64,000 bases of DNA from Corallococcus coralloides DSM 2259 (GCF_000255295.1 NC_017030.1:9522328-9586327); one strand, 5' to 3'; counted from the first letter of the stretch, positions 1 to 8,034 are shown. Notes: generated by a model not told the origin, from the sequence alone. Numbers and translations are program-made.

Positions 1-455
1 CCCGGAAACACCTGCTTCACATAGGCCTGCGCCACGCCCAGCTTTCCCTGGAGGAACTCGCGCGGCGCGGGCGCGAGCTTCTCCCCATGCGCCTCCAGCG
101 CCACGCCCGTGCCCAGGAAGGGCGACGGCAGCGGCAGGCCCGCGAGCAGCGCCACCCACGCGACGAACAGCGGCAGCGACGCGCTCCGGCCATCCAGCGT
201 CACGTTCCGGCCGCGCGGCGAGACGTGCAGGTCCGTCTGCTCCCACGGCAGCGCGTAGCGCGCGCGGCCCACCGCGGACAGGTGGCGCGCGTGGTCCTGC
301 CACGCGAGGGTGAAGGCATTGCCCCGCGACACGTCCGTCCACAGCCGTCCCTGGCCGGGGCGCACGGACAGCTCCACGGGCACGACTCGAAAGAGCGCGT
401 GTCCGCCGACGTCCGCCTGGGTGAAGAGCAGTACCTGCGTGGATGCGGGCAGCAT
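1..455 (-). CDS. Partial protein with Lon-like (S16) Ser/Lys peptidase domain, RiPP-like locus
   Basis: I translated this gene by hand from the ATG at 455; it runs off the left edge after about 151 residues. Residues 85-150 resemble the Lon S16 proteolytic core. DGRSA at 88-92 matches the DGPSAG nucleophile motif, giving Ser91. A TG pair lies 25-26 residues later, as in Lon, and Lys138 is 47 residues after Ser91, against 43 in E. coli Lon. No AAA domain precedes it. It lies 79 nt after the second small peptide gene, behind a 12-bp hairpin, so a role in cutting or maturing those peptides is an inference. No good ribosome-binding site precedes the ATG, so the start is uncertain. It could also be an inactive S16-fold protein. 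Confidence 0.55.
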   Translation of the reverse strand, partial: MLPASTQVLLFTQADVGGHALFRVVPVELSVRPGQGRLWTDVSRGNAFTLAWQDHARHLSAVGRARYALPWEQTDLHVSPRGRNVTLDGRSASLPLFVAWVALLAGLPLPSPFLGTGVALEAHGEKLAPAPREFLQGKLGVAQAYVKQVFP

Positions 456-491
456 GGGCGGGGCGTGTCGGCGCGCTCGAGGAGAGACACA

Positions 492-523
492 GCCGGGAGG
501 AGGAACGGCGCCCTCCTCCCGGC
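492..523 (-). terminator. Strong hairpin between peptide genes and S16-like gene (attenuator or partial terminator)
   Basis: The arms at 492-503 (GCCGGGAGGAGG) and 512-523 (CCTCCTCCCGGC) are perfectly complementary over 12 bp, with an 8-nt loop at 504-511. The hairpin begins 11 nt past the stop of the second peptide gene and ends 36 nt before the next start. The transcript continues as UGUGUCUCUCC, which is pyrimidine-rich but not a true U-tract. Partial termination or an RNA-stabilising end would let the peptides be made in excess of the downstream protein; that role is inferred. Confidence 0.6.
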
Positions 524-534
524 CGTGAAACGCA

Positions 535-630
535 TCACTCCGCGTTGATGATCACGGTGCCCATGCCGTTGGAGCAGGTGCACTTGTCGGTGGCGGCGGA
601 AACGCGGACGATCTCGGACTGGATGTACAT
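535..630 (-). CDS. Small CxC peptide, candidate RiPP precursor (copy 1)
   Basis: This is a 31-residue peptide starting MYIQSEIVRVSA, followed by AT, then DKCTCSNGM, then a short tail GTVIINAE. It has an ATG start with CCCAGGAG 7 nt upstream. It is a near-duplicate of the peptide gene just upstream (683-784): the first 12 residues and the nine residues DKCTCSNGM are identical and only the tails differ. It lies in the same orientation as a PqqD-type gene at 1030-1308. PqqD domains are RiPP recognition elements, so a modified-peptide precursor is the natural reading. The product class cannot be told: the two Cys in CTC could be cross-linked, oxidised or metal-binding. No leader cleavage site is recognisable. 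Confidence 0.7.
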   Translation of the reverse strand: MYIQSEIVRVSAATDKCTCSNGMGTVIINAE

Positions 631-682
631 GGTGGTTCTCCTGGGATGGATGTTTGGGATTCGAAGGAAACGGCGGGCGCGA

Positions 683-784
683 CTACTCCGCGGCCGTGGT
701 CGTCGCGGCGATGACCATGCCGTTGGAGCAGGTGCACTTGTCGGACGACGCGGACACGCGGACGATCTCGGACTGGATGTACAT
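683..784 (-). CDS. Small CxC peptide, candidate RiPP precursor (copy 2)
   Basis: This is a 33-residue peptide, MYIQSEIVRVSA then SS, then DKCTCSNGM, ending VIAATTTAAE. The start region (CCCAGGAG-N7-ATG) and the preceding ATCCATCC are the same as in the gene at 535-630, so a unit of roughly 105 nt including the leader was duplicated. The substitutions in the middle are conservative (A/S, T/S), which suggests selection on the protein, while the C-terminal tail is free to vary. A longer reading of the same frame exists upstream but has no ribosome-binding site and looks non-coding; the shared start region fixes the start at 784. Confidence 0.72.
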   Translation of the reverse strand: MYIQSEIVRVSASSDKCTCSNGMVIAATTTAAE

Positions 785-890
785 GGTGATACTCCTGGGA
801 TGGATTGCTGCGTTCACTGCCACTGCGGTGAAACATGCGGAGTGTGAACAGGGGGTCTGACATTGCCTGCCAACACACCGGTGCTTCATT

Positions 891-919
891 CCAGACGTGA
901 TAAGACCTCTCACGTCTGG
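891..919 (-). terminator. Hairpin between pqqD-like gene and peptide genes
   Basis: Perfect 10-bp arms CCAGACGTGA (891-900) and TCACGTCTGG (910-919) enclose a 9-nt loop. It lies in the 245-nt gap between the PqqD-type gene and the first peptide gene. There is no U-tract on the minus strand, so it may be a processing or stability element, or an operator for a second promoter in front of the peptides, rather than a terminator. I see no convincing -35/-10 pair between 785 and 890. Confidence 0.45.
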
Positions 920-1029
920 CATCGCGCGCACCCGGGGCGACCCGGGCACACGGGATTCCCAAAGGCCAGGACAGGGCCCGGCCTGTCCCCCTCACGAGGG
1001 GAAAAGGCACTCCAGCGGACGGCGAAAAG

Positions 1030-1308
1030 TCAGACGGGACGCGAGGGCTCGCACAGCCCCAGTTCCTGGAACTGCGCCACGGTGCGCTGGACGTCGGCGC
1101 GGATGGCCTCTTCCTGGCCCGCGGCGCCCAGCCGGAGCGCCAGCGACGCCACCGCCCCGTCCAGGGACGTGCCGCCCTGGCACAGCTCGAAGATGCGCGC
1201 GGCGGTCTCGTTCACCCGGAAGACCTCCCCTCCCTCCGTGTCCATGAGGAAGAAGGCTTCGCCCTGCTGCTGGACGATGACGCCGGAAGTCGCGTGCGGC
1301 AGGTTCAA
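1030..1308 (-). CDS. PqqD-family RiPP recognition element protein
   Basis: This is a 92-residue stand-alone PqqD-like protein. It has the family layout: beta-strands around FLMDTEGGEVFRVNETAARI, the helix IFELCQGGTSLDGAVASL, and a final helix DVQRTVAQFQELGLC. Such winged-helix domains bind leader peptides and deliver them to modifying enzymes. The start is a TTG at 1308, chosen because GAGGGGG lies about 5 nt upstream and the nearby ATG at 1313 is out of frame. A TTACA-rich leader and a promoter (1347-1375) precede it. The two small peptides downstream on the same strand are its likely clients. No modifying enzyme is inside the window; it would be expected beyond the left edge. Confidence 0.85.
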   Translation of the reverse strand: MNLPHATSGVIVQQQGEAFFLMDTEGGEVFRVNETAARIFELCQGGTSLDGAVASLALRLGAAGQEEAIRADVQRTVAQFQELGLCEPSRPV

Positions 1309-1346
1309 GACATCCCCCTCTGAAACCGCGCTGTTACATTTCCATG

Positions 1347-1375
1347 TTTCTAAATGCTCTCATACACACTGTCAA
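1347..1375 (-). promoter_or_regulatory. Sigma-70-like promoter for the pqqD/peptide locus
   Basis: On the minus strand, TTGACA (1375-1370) is followed by a 17-nt spacer and TAGAAA (1352-1347), a perfect -35 and a 4/6 -10. Transcription would begin near 1340 and leave about a 30-nt leader before the TTG start of the PqqD-type gene. The surrounding 80 bases are much more AT-rich than the rest of the window. Confidence 0.6.
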
Positions 1376-1540
1376 TACATGCAAGGATTTGGGTTGGGGA
1401 TCCATGAGAGGGTTTGCGCACGTGCCAGGTCCTGAAGCGCCGCGTCGGTCCAGAGCGGGGACCGGCTGTTGTGCGGTGGTGGGCGATTGACGGGCGGGGG
1501 TGGCTTCACCGCGGGGGGCCAGGGGTGCGAAGGTGGGGGG

Positions 1541-4240
1541 GTGAGGAGCACAGAGCGCACGAACCGTCGGGTGGGGACGGTTTCCGAGGAACCGGAGGCG
1601 GTGTACCGCCTCTTCGACGACATGCCCCTGGGCGTGTTCGTGCTTCGGGACGGCCTGCTCATCCATGCCAACGCGGCCCTGTCACGTCTGCTGGGCGTGG
1701 CGCGCGAGCAGCTGTTGGGCAAGCCGGTGACGGCGCTCCTGGGGGAGCCGGGACCGCAGGAGGACCCGGCGGACCGGCTCGCGCGGCGGCTGGGTTCGTC
1801 CCCCGTGGCGGGCACCTATGAGGCGTGGCTGCAGGTCGGCACCGGCGGGCTGCGCGTGGAGCTGACGGTGCATCCGCACGCCCGGGATTGGGTGGTGCAG
1901 GTGCGCGATGTGACGTCCCGGGTCCGGCGCCGCATGGTGCTGCGGCGGCTGGCGGAGCTGGGAAGCGCGGTGCGCGCGCTGCACTCCGAGGACGCGGTGC
2001 GCGAGGAGGTGTTCCGGGGGCTGGAGGCGCTGGAGCTGGGCTTCGCGTGGCTGACGCCCCGGGGCGTGGGCGTGGAGCTGTCCGTGGCGGGACTGTCCCC
2101 CCGGCTGGTGCCGCACGCGCCGTCGCTGGGAGGCCGCGTGCGGGTGGAGGCCCCGGGCGGCTGGGCGCCCGCGCTGGTGCGCACCTGGCGCGAAGGCGAT
2201 GCGTGGGTGGAGGACCTGGGCGTGGAGGCGTCCCGGTTCGTGTCCGAAGCGCGCATGGACGCGGTGCTGGCGGTGTTCCGGCGCGTGGAGACGCACCGGG
2301 CGGTGGGCGTGCGCATCGACGTGGAGAACGCGCCCATGGCCATGCTGGTGCTGGCCGCGGACTGGCTGAGCGAGGAGGACGTGGCCGCGGTGCGGCTGTT
2401 CGGCCAGCAGGTGTCGTCCGCGCTGGACGCGGCGCGCACCATCCAGCGGCTGAGCGTGCGCGCGACGGCGCTCACCGCGCTGGGACGGCTGGCGTCACAG
2501 GCCGCGTCCGCGCCCCACCCGCGCGCCTTCTTCGGCTCCGGCACGGAGGAAATCTCCGGCCTCCTGGGCTGCGACGCCGTGTGCCTGCTCCTGCCCGCGG
2601 ACACGCGGCACGAATCGGGCGAGCCCCTGGAGCTCGTCTACGCGCGCGGCCTGTCCGAGGACGCGGTGGCGCGCGTGCGCCGCGCTCGGCTGGGGTCGCT
2701 TCCCCGCCCGGGCGGGATGCCGGACGCGGTGCAGGTGCTGGACGCGGAGACGTGTCCCGCGCCCACGCGCGACGCGCTCCGGGCGCTGGCGTTCCAGACG
2801 CTGGTGTCGGTGCCGCTGCGGGTGCGCTCACGCGGCGTGGGCACGTTGAGCGTGCTGTTCCACGCGCGCCGCCGGCTCACCGCGCTGGAGGTGGAGACGC
2901 TCCAGGCCATGGGCACGCACTTCGCGGCGGCCATCGAATCCCACCGGCTGCTGGACGAGGTGCGCGGCCGGGCGGAGGACCTGGCGCTGATGCACGAGGT
3001 GGGCAAGGCGCTGGCGGCCACGCTGGAGCTGGACCGGCTCTTGGCCACGGGTGTCACCAGCCTGGCGCGCATCGTGGACGTGCCGGACGCGTACGTGCTC
3101 CTGCCGGATGCCCAGGGTGAGCGGCTCGCCATCCGCGCGGCGACGGGCGGCCACCCGGAGCTGGTGGGGCGTCACGTGCCGCTGGACCCGTCGTCGAGCT
3201 CGCTCGCGGCCCAGGTGTACCGCACGCGTCAGCCGCTGCGCATCGAGGACGCGCGGCTGGAGGTGCGGGCGGACGACGAGCTTCGCCAGGCCGCGGAGGC
3301 CCAGTCCTACATGGTGCTGCCGCTCGCCGTGCATGACCAGATGGTGGGCGTGGCGGTGATGGTGGAGACGCGCCGGCCGCGCCGCTTCACGCCGTCCGAG
3401 CTGGAGCGCGCGGACGCCATCGCCAACCAGCTGTCGCTGGCGCTGGAGGGCGCGCGGCTGGTGGAGGACCTGAAGCAGAGCTACGCGGAGCTGGCGCGCG
3501 CGCAGGAGCAGCTGGTGAACCGCGAGCGGCTGGTCGCGCTGGGCGAGCTGTCCGCGGTGGTGGCCCACGAGGTGCGCAATCCCCTGGGCGCCATCTTCAA
3601 TTCGGTGGCCACCATCCGCCGCATCATCGGGCCGGAGAGTCCGGCCATCCCGCTGGTGGACATCGTGGGGGAGGAGGCGGACCGGCTCAACCGCATCGTC
3701 GCGGACCTGCTCACGTTCGCGCGGCCTCCGTCGCCACACCTGTATCCGGTGTCGGTGACGCAGCTGCTGGAGGAGGCGGTGAGCAGCGCGCTCGCCGACG
3801 TGGGCGGCACCTCGCCGCCGCCGGTGCGGGTGGAGTGGGTGATGGAGGAGGACGTGCCGGCGGTGACGGTGGACGAGCGGCTCATCCGCCAGTGCTTCCT
3901 CAACGTGGCGCTCAACGCCGTGCAGGCCATGCTGCCCCAGGGCGGCACGCTGCGCGTGGTGGCGCGCAAGGCGTGGCTGGACCGGGCCGGCGTGCAGGTG
4001 GAGATCAGCGACACGGGGCCGGGCATCCCGGCGGAGCTGCGCGCGCGCGTCTTCGAGCCCTTCTTCACCACCAAGGCCCAGGGCACCGGGCTGGGGCTCG
4101 CCGTGGTGAAGCGCATCATCGATTCGCACGTGGGCCAGGTGTCGCTGGACGCGCCGGAGACGGGCAAGGGCACCATCTTCCGCCTCTTCCTGCCGCTGGA
4201 GCCACCGGTGGCGCCGAACCTGCCCCTGACGGGCGCGTGA
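1541..4240 (+). CDS. Orphan cytosolic sensor histidine kinase (PAS, GAF, HisKA, HATPase)
   Basis: The protein has about 899 residues. A PAS domain opens the protein (YRLFDDMPLGVFVLRDGLLI). Two or three GAF-like blocks follow, the clearest around RALAFQTLVSVPLRVRSRG and around the LDRLLATGV to VVMVETRRPRR region. Next come a HisKA box HEVRNPLG with phospho-accepting His676 and an HATPase domain with N-box (NVALNAVQAM) and G-boxes (DTGPGIP, GTGLGLAVVK). No membrane segment or receiver domain is present and no response regulator is adjacent, so the partner is unknown. I chose the GTG at 1541 (AGGTGGGGGG upstream); an ATG at 1469 would add 24 glycine-rich residues unlike the family. It ends 16 nt from the convergent kinase gene. 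Confidence 0.88.
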   Translation: MRSTERTNRRVGTVSEEPEAVYRLFDDMPLGVFVLRDGLLIHANAALSRLLGVAREQLLGKPVTALLGEPGPQEDPADRLARRLGSSPVAGTYEAWLQVGTGGLRVELTVHPHARDWVVQVRDVTSRVRRRMVLRRLAELGSAVRALHSEDAVREEVFRGLEALELGFAWLTPRGVGVELSVAGLSPRLVPHAPSLGGRVRVEAPGGWAPALVRTWREGDAWVEDLGVEASRFVSEARMDAVLAVFRRVETHRAVGVRIDVENAPMAMLVLAADWLSEEDVAAVRLFGQQVSSALDAARTIQRLSVRATALTALGRLASQAASAPHPRAFFGSGTEEISGLLGCDAVCLLLPADTRHESGEPLELVYARGLSEDAVARVRRARLGSLPRPGGMPDAVQVLDAETCPAPTRDALRALAFQTLVSVPLRVRSRGVGTLSVLFHARRRLTALEVETLQAMGTHFAAAIESHRLLDEVRGRAEDLALMHEVGKALAATLELDRLLATGVTSLARIVDVPDAYVLLPDAQGERLAIRAATGGHPELVGRHVPLDPSSSSLAAQVYRTRQPLRIEDARLEVRADDELRQAAEAQSYMVLPLAVHDQMVGVAVMVETRRPRRFTPSELERADAIANQLSLALEGARLVEDLKQSYAELARAQEQLVNRERLVALGELSAVVAHEVRNPLGAIFNSVATIRRIIGPESPAIPLVDIVGEEADRLNRIVADLLTFARPPSPHLYPVSVTQLLEEAVSSALADVGGTSPPPVRVEWVMEEDVPAVTVDERLIRQCFLNVALNAVQAMLPQGGTLRVVARKAWLDRAGVQVEISDTGPGIPAELRARVFEPFFTTKAQGTGLGLAVVKRIIDSHVGQVSLDAPETGKGTIFRLFLPLEPPVAPNLPLTGA

Positions 4241-4256
4241 CGGAAAAGGCCCGCGC

Positions 4257-6716
4257 TCAGCCGCCGCCTTCGCCGCCGCTCAGGAGGAGCCACATCACGC
4301 CGAAGCCCAGGCCGCACGCCAGCGCCACCACCGCGAGCATGGCCCAGAAGCGGTACTGGGGCGGGATGGGCCACAGGCCCTGGAGCGGGTTGCCACCCGT
4401 GGGCTTCTTCACGGGCTTCTTCTTGTCGCGCTTCTGGGCGGCGAGCTCGGCTTCGCGGCGCTTCAGCTCGGCTTGCCGGAGCGCCTCCGAGATGTCCATG
4501 TCGTAGCCCACGAGCGTTTCGCGCGTCTTGGTCCGCACCTGCATGGGGCGCGTCTCGTGGGGCCGCTCATTCACGACGGGGGCCTGGCGGCGCGGGGCCT
4601 CCTTGGGCGGGACGTAGGGGGTGGCCTTCTCGTCCAGGTAGGCCGGCATGTTGCCCGTCGTCTGGGACAGGGCGCCGAAGATCTTCGCGGCCTCCAGGGC
4701 CTCGGTGGCTTCGCCCGCGCCCTGCGGCGTCCAGGGCACCGGCAGCTCGTCCTGGGACATGGGGCGGGTGGCGTCCGGGAACGACTCGGCGGGACGTGCC
4801 TGGGGGGCGCGCGGCGCGGGGTTCGCCTTGGGACGGCCGGGCTTGTCGACGTCGGTGCCCTCGTCGTCCGCGTCCTCCTCCGTGCCCGGGCGCAAGTCCA
4901 TGGGCGAGGCGGCGCCCTCGGTGGCGTCGTCCTCGCCGGAGCCCGGGGTCCAGCCGCCCTTGCCGGCGGCGGGCAGGCCCGTGGCGCTCTTGCGCGCGGG
5001 CCGCTCGTTGGTGGTGGAGTCCTCACTGCCTGCGCCGGGAGTCCAGCCCGGGCGCGAGGGGCGGTTCTGCATCGGTGAGTCCTCCGGGGCCGGGGGGGGC
5101 CCCTCACTGTGAGACGCTCGAAGGTGGGTAACGGAGTCTTTCGCGTCCGGGCCCGGATTCCAATCCGGCCGCGACGGTTCTTCCGCCGGAGCCTGCCTGC
5201 CCGAAGGGGAATCCGTGGGCGTGGGGGTGCGCTCCCCCGGGTCGGTGGTGTCCTCCAAGCCCGGGCCCCCACGGGATTCCAGGGGGCCGGGAGCCTCTTG
5301 GGGGGTGGCCTCGTCCTCACCCGGCCCGGGAGTCCACTGCGCGCGAGCCGCACCGGGCGCCGCTTCAGGGTTCTGGGGAGGAAGTCCCGGCGTGGTGGGC
5401 TCCGCGGCGCCAATGCCTGGCAGCCAGGCATCCATGGTGATTTCCAGGTTGTGCAGCCGCGCCGGAGGCGCCTTGCGCGGCAGCTCCGCCGCGTCGCCGG
5501 ACTCCGCCCGGAGCCTCTGCGCCTCCGCCGCCGCGCGCAGCGCCTGCTCCACCTTCTCCGCGTCCAGGGCCTCGGTCTGCAGCCCCACGCTGGCGTACTC
5601 CGGCGGTGGCGGCTTCGCGGCGCCCGCGCCCTCCGCCTGCCGCAACCTCGCCGCGTCCAGCGCCTCCGTCGCGATGTCCTCCTGCGCTCGGAGCGCCTCC
5701 GCCGCGTCCACGGCCCCGGGGGGCGCGAGCACGGACGGGAACTCCTGACGTGTGCTCGCGCGCTCGGGCTGCTCGCGCAGCAGGTCGTCCAGCGTCTGCT
5801 GTTCGATGACCTTCTCGCGCGGGAAGGCCGCCGACATCAGCCGCACCAGGTCCTGATCCGTCACGTTGGGCGCCAGCTTCTCCTTCAGCGCGCCCAGCGC
5901 CTCCGCCATGGCCGTTGCCGTGGGGAAGCGGTCGTTCGGCTCGGACGCCAGCGCTCTCGCCAGGAACGCGTCCACCGCGCGCGGCAGGTCCGGCCGGTAG
6001 CGCCCCGCCGGCTCCCACTGCGGATAGGCCGCGCGCCGCCAGCGCTCCAACGGGTCGCCCCGCTGCGACAGCGGCTTCCACGAGAACAGCTCCCACAGCA
6101 CCACGCCCACCGCGTACAGGTCCGCGCGCCGGTCCACCGTGCGCTTGCGGGCCTGCTCCGGCGCCATGTACGTGAGGTTGCCAATCACCACGCGCGGCGC
6201 CGTCTGCTGCTCCTTCAGCGTGGACTGCGCCGCGCCGAAGTCGATGATCTTCACCTCGCCCGCGTAGCTCACGCACACATTCGCCGGGGACAGGTCGCGG
6301 TGCACCAGGTGCAGCGGGTGCCCCTCTTCATCCGTCGCGTCGTGCGCGTACGCCAGGCCCTCGCACAGACGGATGCCCATCTGGAGCAGCGGCCCCAGGG
6401 GCATCATCCGCTGTCGCTGCCGCAGGCGGTACGCGAGCCGGCTGAGCGTCTTGCCCAGCACATACTCCATGGCGAGGAACAGCTGCCCGTCCACCTCGCC
6501 CATCGCGTACACGCGCGCGATGTTCGGGTGCGCCAGCCGCACCACCACGCGGGCCTCATCGCGGAAGCGGCCCACGAACTGCCGGCTGTCCACCAGCCCC
6601 GGCAGCACCTTCTTCACCACCACCGCGCGCCCCACGCCCTCCTCGCGCGCGAGGAAGACCTCCCCCATCCCCCCGGCGCCAATGCGGCGCACGAGGGTGT
6701 AGGGGCCGAAGCGCAC
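4257..6716 (-). CDS. Membrane-anchored Hanks-type Ser/Thr protein kinase with WTPG repeats
   Basis: The protein has 819 residues. The kinase domain fills residues 4-285: glycine loop GAGGMGEV, Lys35/36, HRDLSPANV with Asp141, DFG at 159-161, and MAPEQ. The kinase is therefore expected to be active. A long Pro/Glu/Asp-rich linker follows. It carries five copies of a W(T/N)P motif, usually WTPG followed by acidic and Ser/Thr residues, and three TEAL(D/E)A segments. A C-terminal basic stretch (KKPVKKP) and a single membrane segment (ending VMWLLLSGG) anchor it, with the kinase cytoplasmic. The start is a GTG 22 nt after the hemL stop, so it is probably co-transcribed with hemL. Upstream in-frame sequence overlaps hemL and is not kinase-like. 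Confidence 0.88.
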   Translation of the reverse strand: MRFGPYTLVRRIGAGGMGEVFLAREEGVGRAVVVKKVLPGLVDSRQFVGRFRDEARVVVRLAHPNIARVYAMGEVDGQLFLAMEYVLGKTLSRLAYRLRQRQRMMPLGPLLQMGIRLCEGLAYAHDATDEEGHPLHLVHRDLSPANVCVSYAGEVKIIDFGAAQSTLKEQQTAPRVVIGNLTYMAPEQARKRTVDRRADLYAVGVVLWELFSWKPLSQRGDPLERWRRAAYPQWEPAGRYRPDLPRAVDAFLARALASEPNDRFPTATAMAEALGALKEKLAPNVTDQDLVRLMSAAFPREKVIEQQTLDDLLREQPERASTRQEFPSVLAPPGAVDAAEALRAQEDIATEALDAARLRQAEGAGAAKPPPPEYASVGLQTEALDAEKVEQALRAAAEAQRLRAESGDAAELPRKAPPARLHNLEITMDAWLPGIGAAEPTTPGLPPQNPEAAPGAARAQWTPGPGEDEATPQEAPGPLESRGGPGLEDTTDPGERTPTPTDSPSGRQAPAEEPSRPDWNPGPDAKDSVTHLRASHSEGPPPAPEDSPMQNRPSRPGWTPGAGSEDSTTNERPARKSATGLPAAGKGGWTPGSGEDDATEGAASPMDLRPGTEEDADDEGTDVDKPGRPKANPAPRAPQARPAESFPDATRPMSQDELPVPWTPQGAGEATEALEAAKIFGALSQTTGNMPAYLDEKATPYVPPKEAPRRQAPVVNERPHETRPMQVRTKTRETLVGYDMDISEALRQAELKRREAELAAQKRDKKKPVKKPTGGNPLQGLWPIPPQYRFWAMLAVVALACGLGFGVMWLLLSGGEGGG

Positions 6717-6738
6717 GGGCCCGGTCAGGGCCTCTGGT

Positions 6739-8034
6739 TCAACGGGCGTCGCCAAGCGCGCGGAACGCCTTGCGGGCCGCGGCGAGCACGTGCGCCACCT
6801 CCGGCTCGCCGATGGCCAGCGACACGAACGCCGCCTCGAACTGGCTGGGCGGCAGGTACACACCTTCCTGGAGCATCGCGTGGAAGAAGCGCCCGAACAT
6901 CGCCGTGTCCGCCTTCTTCGCGGACGCGTAGTCGAACACCGGCTCCGCCGTGAAGAACACCGTGAGCATGCTGCCCACGCGGTTCACCGTCACCGGCACG
7001 CCCGCCGCCTTCGCCTCCGCGCGGAAGCCCTCCTCCAGCAGCAATCCCAGGTGCTCCAACCGCTGATACGTCCCCGGCGCCGCGAGCGCCTTCACGCACG
7101 CCAGGCCCGCCGCCACCGCCACCGGGTTCCCGGACAGCGTGCCGGACTGGTACACGGGCCCCTCCGGCGCCACCTTGGACATGATGTCGCGCCGGCCGCC
7201 GTACGCGCCCAGCGGCATGCCGCCGCCCACCACCTTCGCCATGGTGGTCAGGTCCGGCTTGAGCCCGTACAGCTCCTGCGCGCCGCCGCGAGCCAGCCGG
7301 AAGCCCGTCATCACCTCATCCAGCACGAAGAGCACGCCGTGCTTCTGGCAGAGCTTCTGCAACCCTTCGAGGTAGCCGGGGCGCGGCACCAGCACGCCCA
7401 TGTTGCCCACCACCGGCTCGATGATGGCGCAGGCGATGTCCTTGCCCTTCTCGTTGAAGATGCGCTCCACGGCCTCCAGGTCGTTGAAGGGCGCGGTGAG
7501 CGTGAGCGACGCCAGCGCGGACGGCACGCCCGGGGAGTCCGGCAGGCCCAGCGTCTCCACGCCGCTGCCCGCCTTCACGAGGAACGGGTCCCCCGCGCCG
7601 TGGAAGCAGCCCTCGAACTTGAGGATGTAATCGCGGCCGGTGAAGCCGCGCGCCACGCGGACGGCGGCCACCGTGGCCTCCGTGCCGCTGGAGACCAGGC
7701 GCACCTTCTCCACCGAAGGCACCGTGGCGCAGAGCAGCTCCGCGAACTCCACCTCCGCGGCGACGGGCGCGCCGAAGGTGGTGCCGCGCCGCGCGGCCTC
7801 CAGGATGGCCTCCACGATGGGCGGGTACGCGTGGCCCAGGATGAGCGGGCCCCAGCTGCCCACCAGGTCCACGTAGCGGTTGCCGTCCACGTCGGTGAGC
7901 CACGCGCCGGAGCCCTCCTTGAAGAAGACGGGGTCGCCTCCCACGCCACGGAAGGCACGCACCGGAGAGTTCACGCCACCCGGGATGCGCGCCTGCGCAC
8001 GGGCGAAGAGGGCCTGGCTTTGAGCGTGTTTCAT
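6739..8034 (-). CDS. hemL: Glutamate-1-semialdehyde 2,1-aminomutase
   Basis: HemL converts glutamate-1-semialdehyde to 5-aminolevulinate with PLP, in the C5 route to haem. The 431-residue length is typical. It opens with a family-like start (SQALFARAQARIPGGVNSPV) and carries FVLDEVMTGFR, then TMAKVVGGGMPLGAYGG with the PLP lysine, and SGTLSGNPVAVAAG. The ATG at 8034 is where family similarity begins; the open frame extends further upstream but is not conserved-looking. It is divergent from the AAA-ATPase gene at 8228 and followed closely by the Ser/Thr kinase gene. Confidence 0.96.
   Translation of the reverse strand: MKHAQSQALFARAQARIPGGVNSPVRAFRGVGGDPVFFKEGSGAWLTDVDGNRYVDLVGSWGPLILGHAYPPIVEAILEAARRGTTFGAPVAAEVEFAELLCATVPSVEKVRLVSSGTEATVAAVRVARGFTGRDYILKFEGCFHGAGDPFLVKAGSGVETLGLPDSPGVPSALASLTLTAPFNDLEAVERIFNEKGKDIACAIIEPVVGNMGVLVPRPGYLEGLQKLCQKHGVLFVLDEVMTGFRLARGGAQELYGLKPDLTTMAKVVGGGMPLGAYGGRRDIMSKVAPEGPVYQSGTLSGNPVAVAAGLACVKALAAPGTYQRLEHLGLLLEEGFRAEAKAAGVPVTVNRVGSMLTVFFTAEPVFDYASAKKADTAMFGRFFHAMLQEGVYLPPSQFEAAFVSLAIGEPEVAHVLAAARKAFRALGDAR

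Noticed and set aside
1..1310. Lasso peptide or lanthipeptide assignment for the small peptides.
   Set aside because: No asparagine-synthetase-like, transglutaminase-like or LanM/LanB gene is visible, and the peptides lack the usual leader patterns; only the PqqD link supports a RiPP origin.
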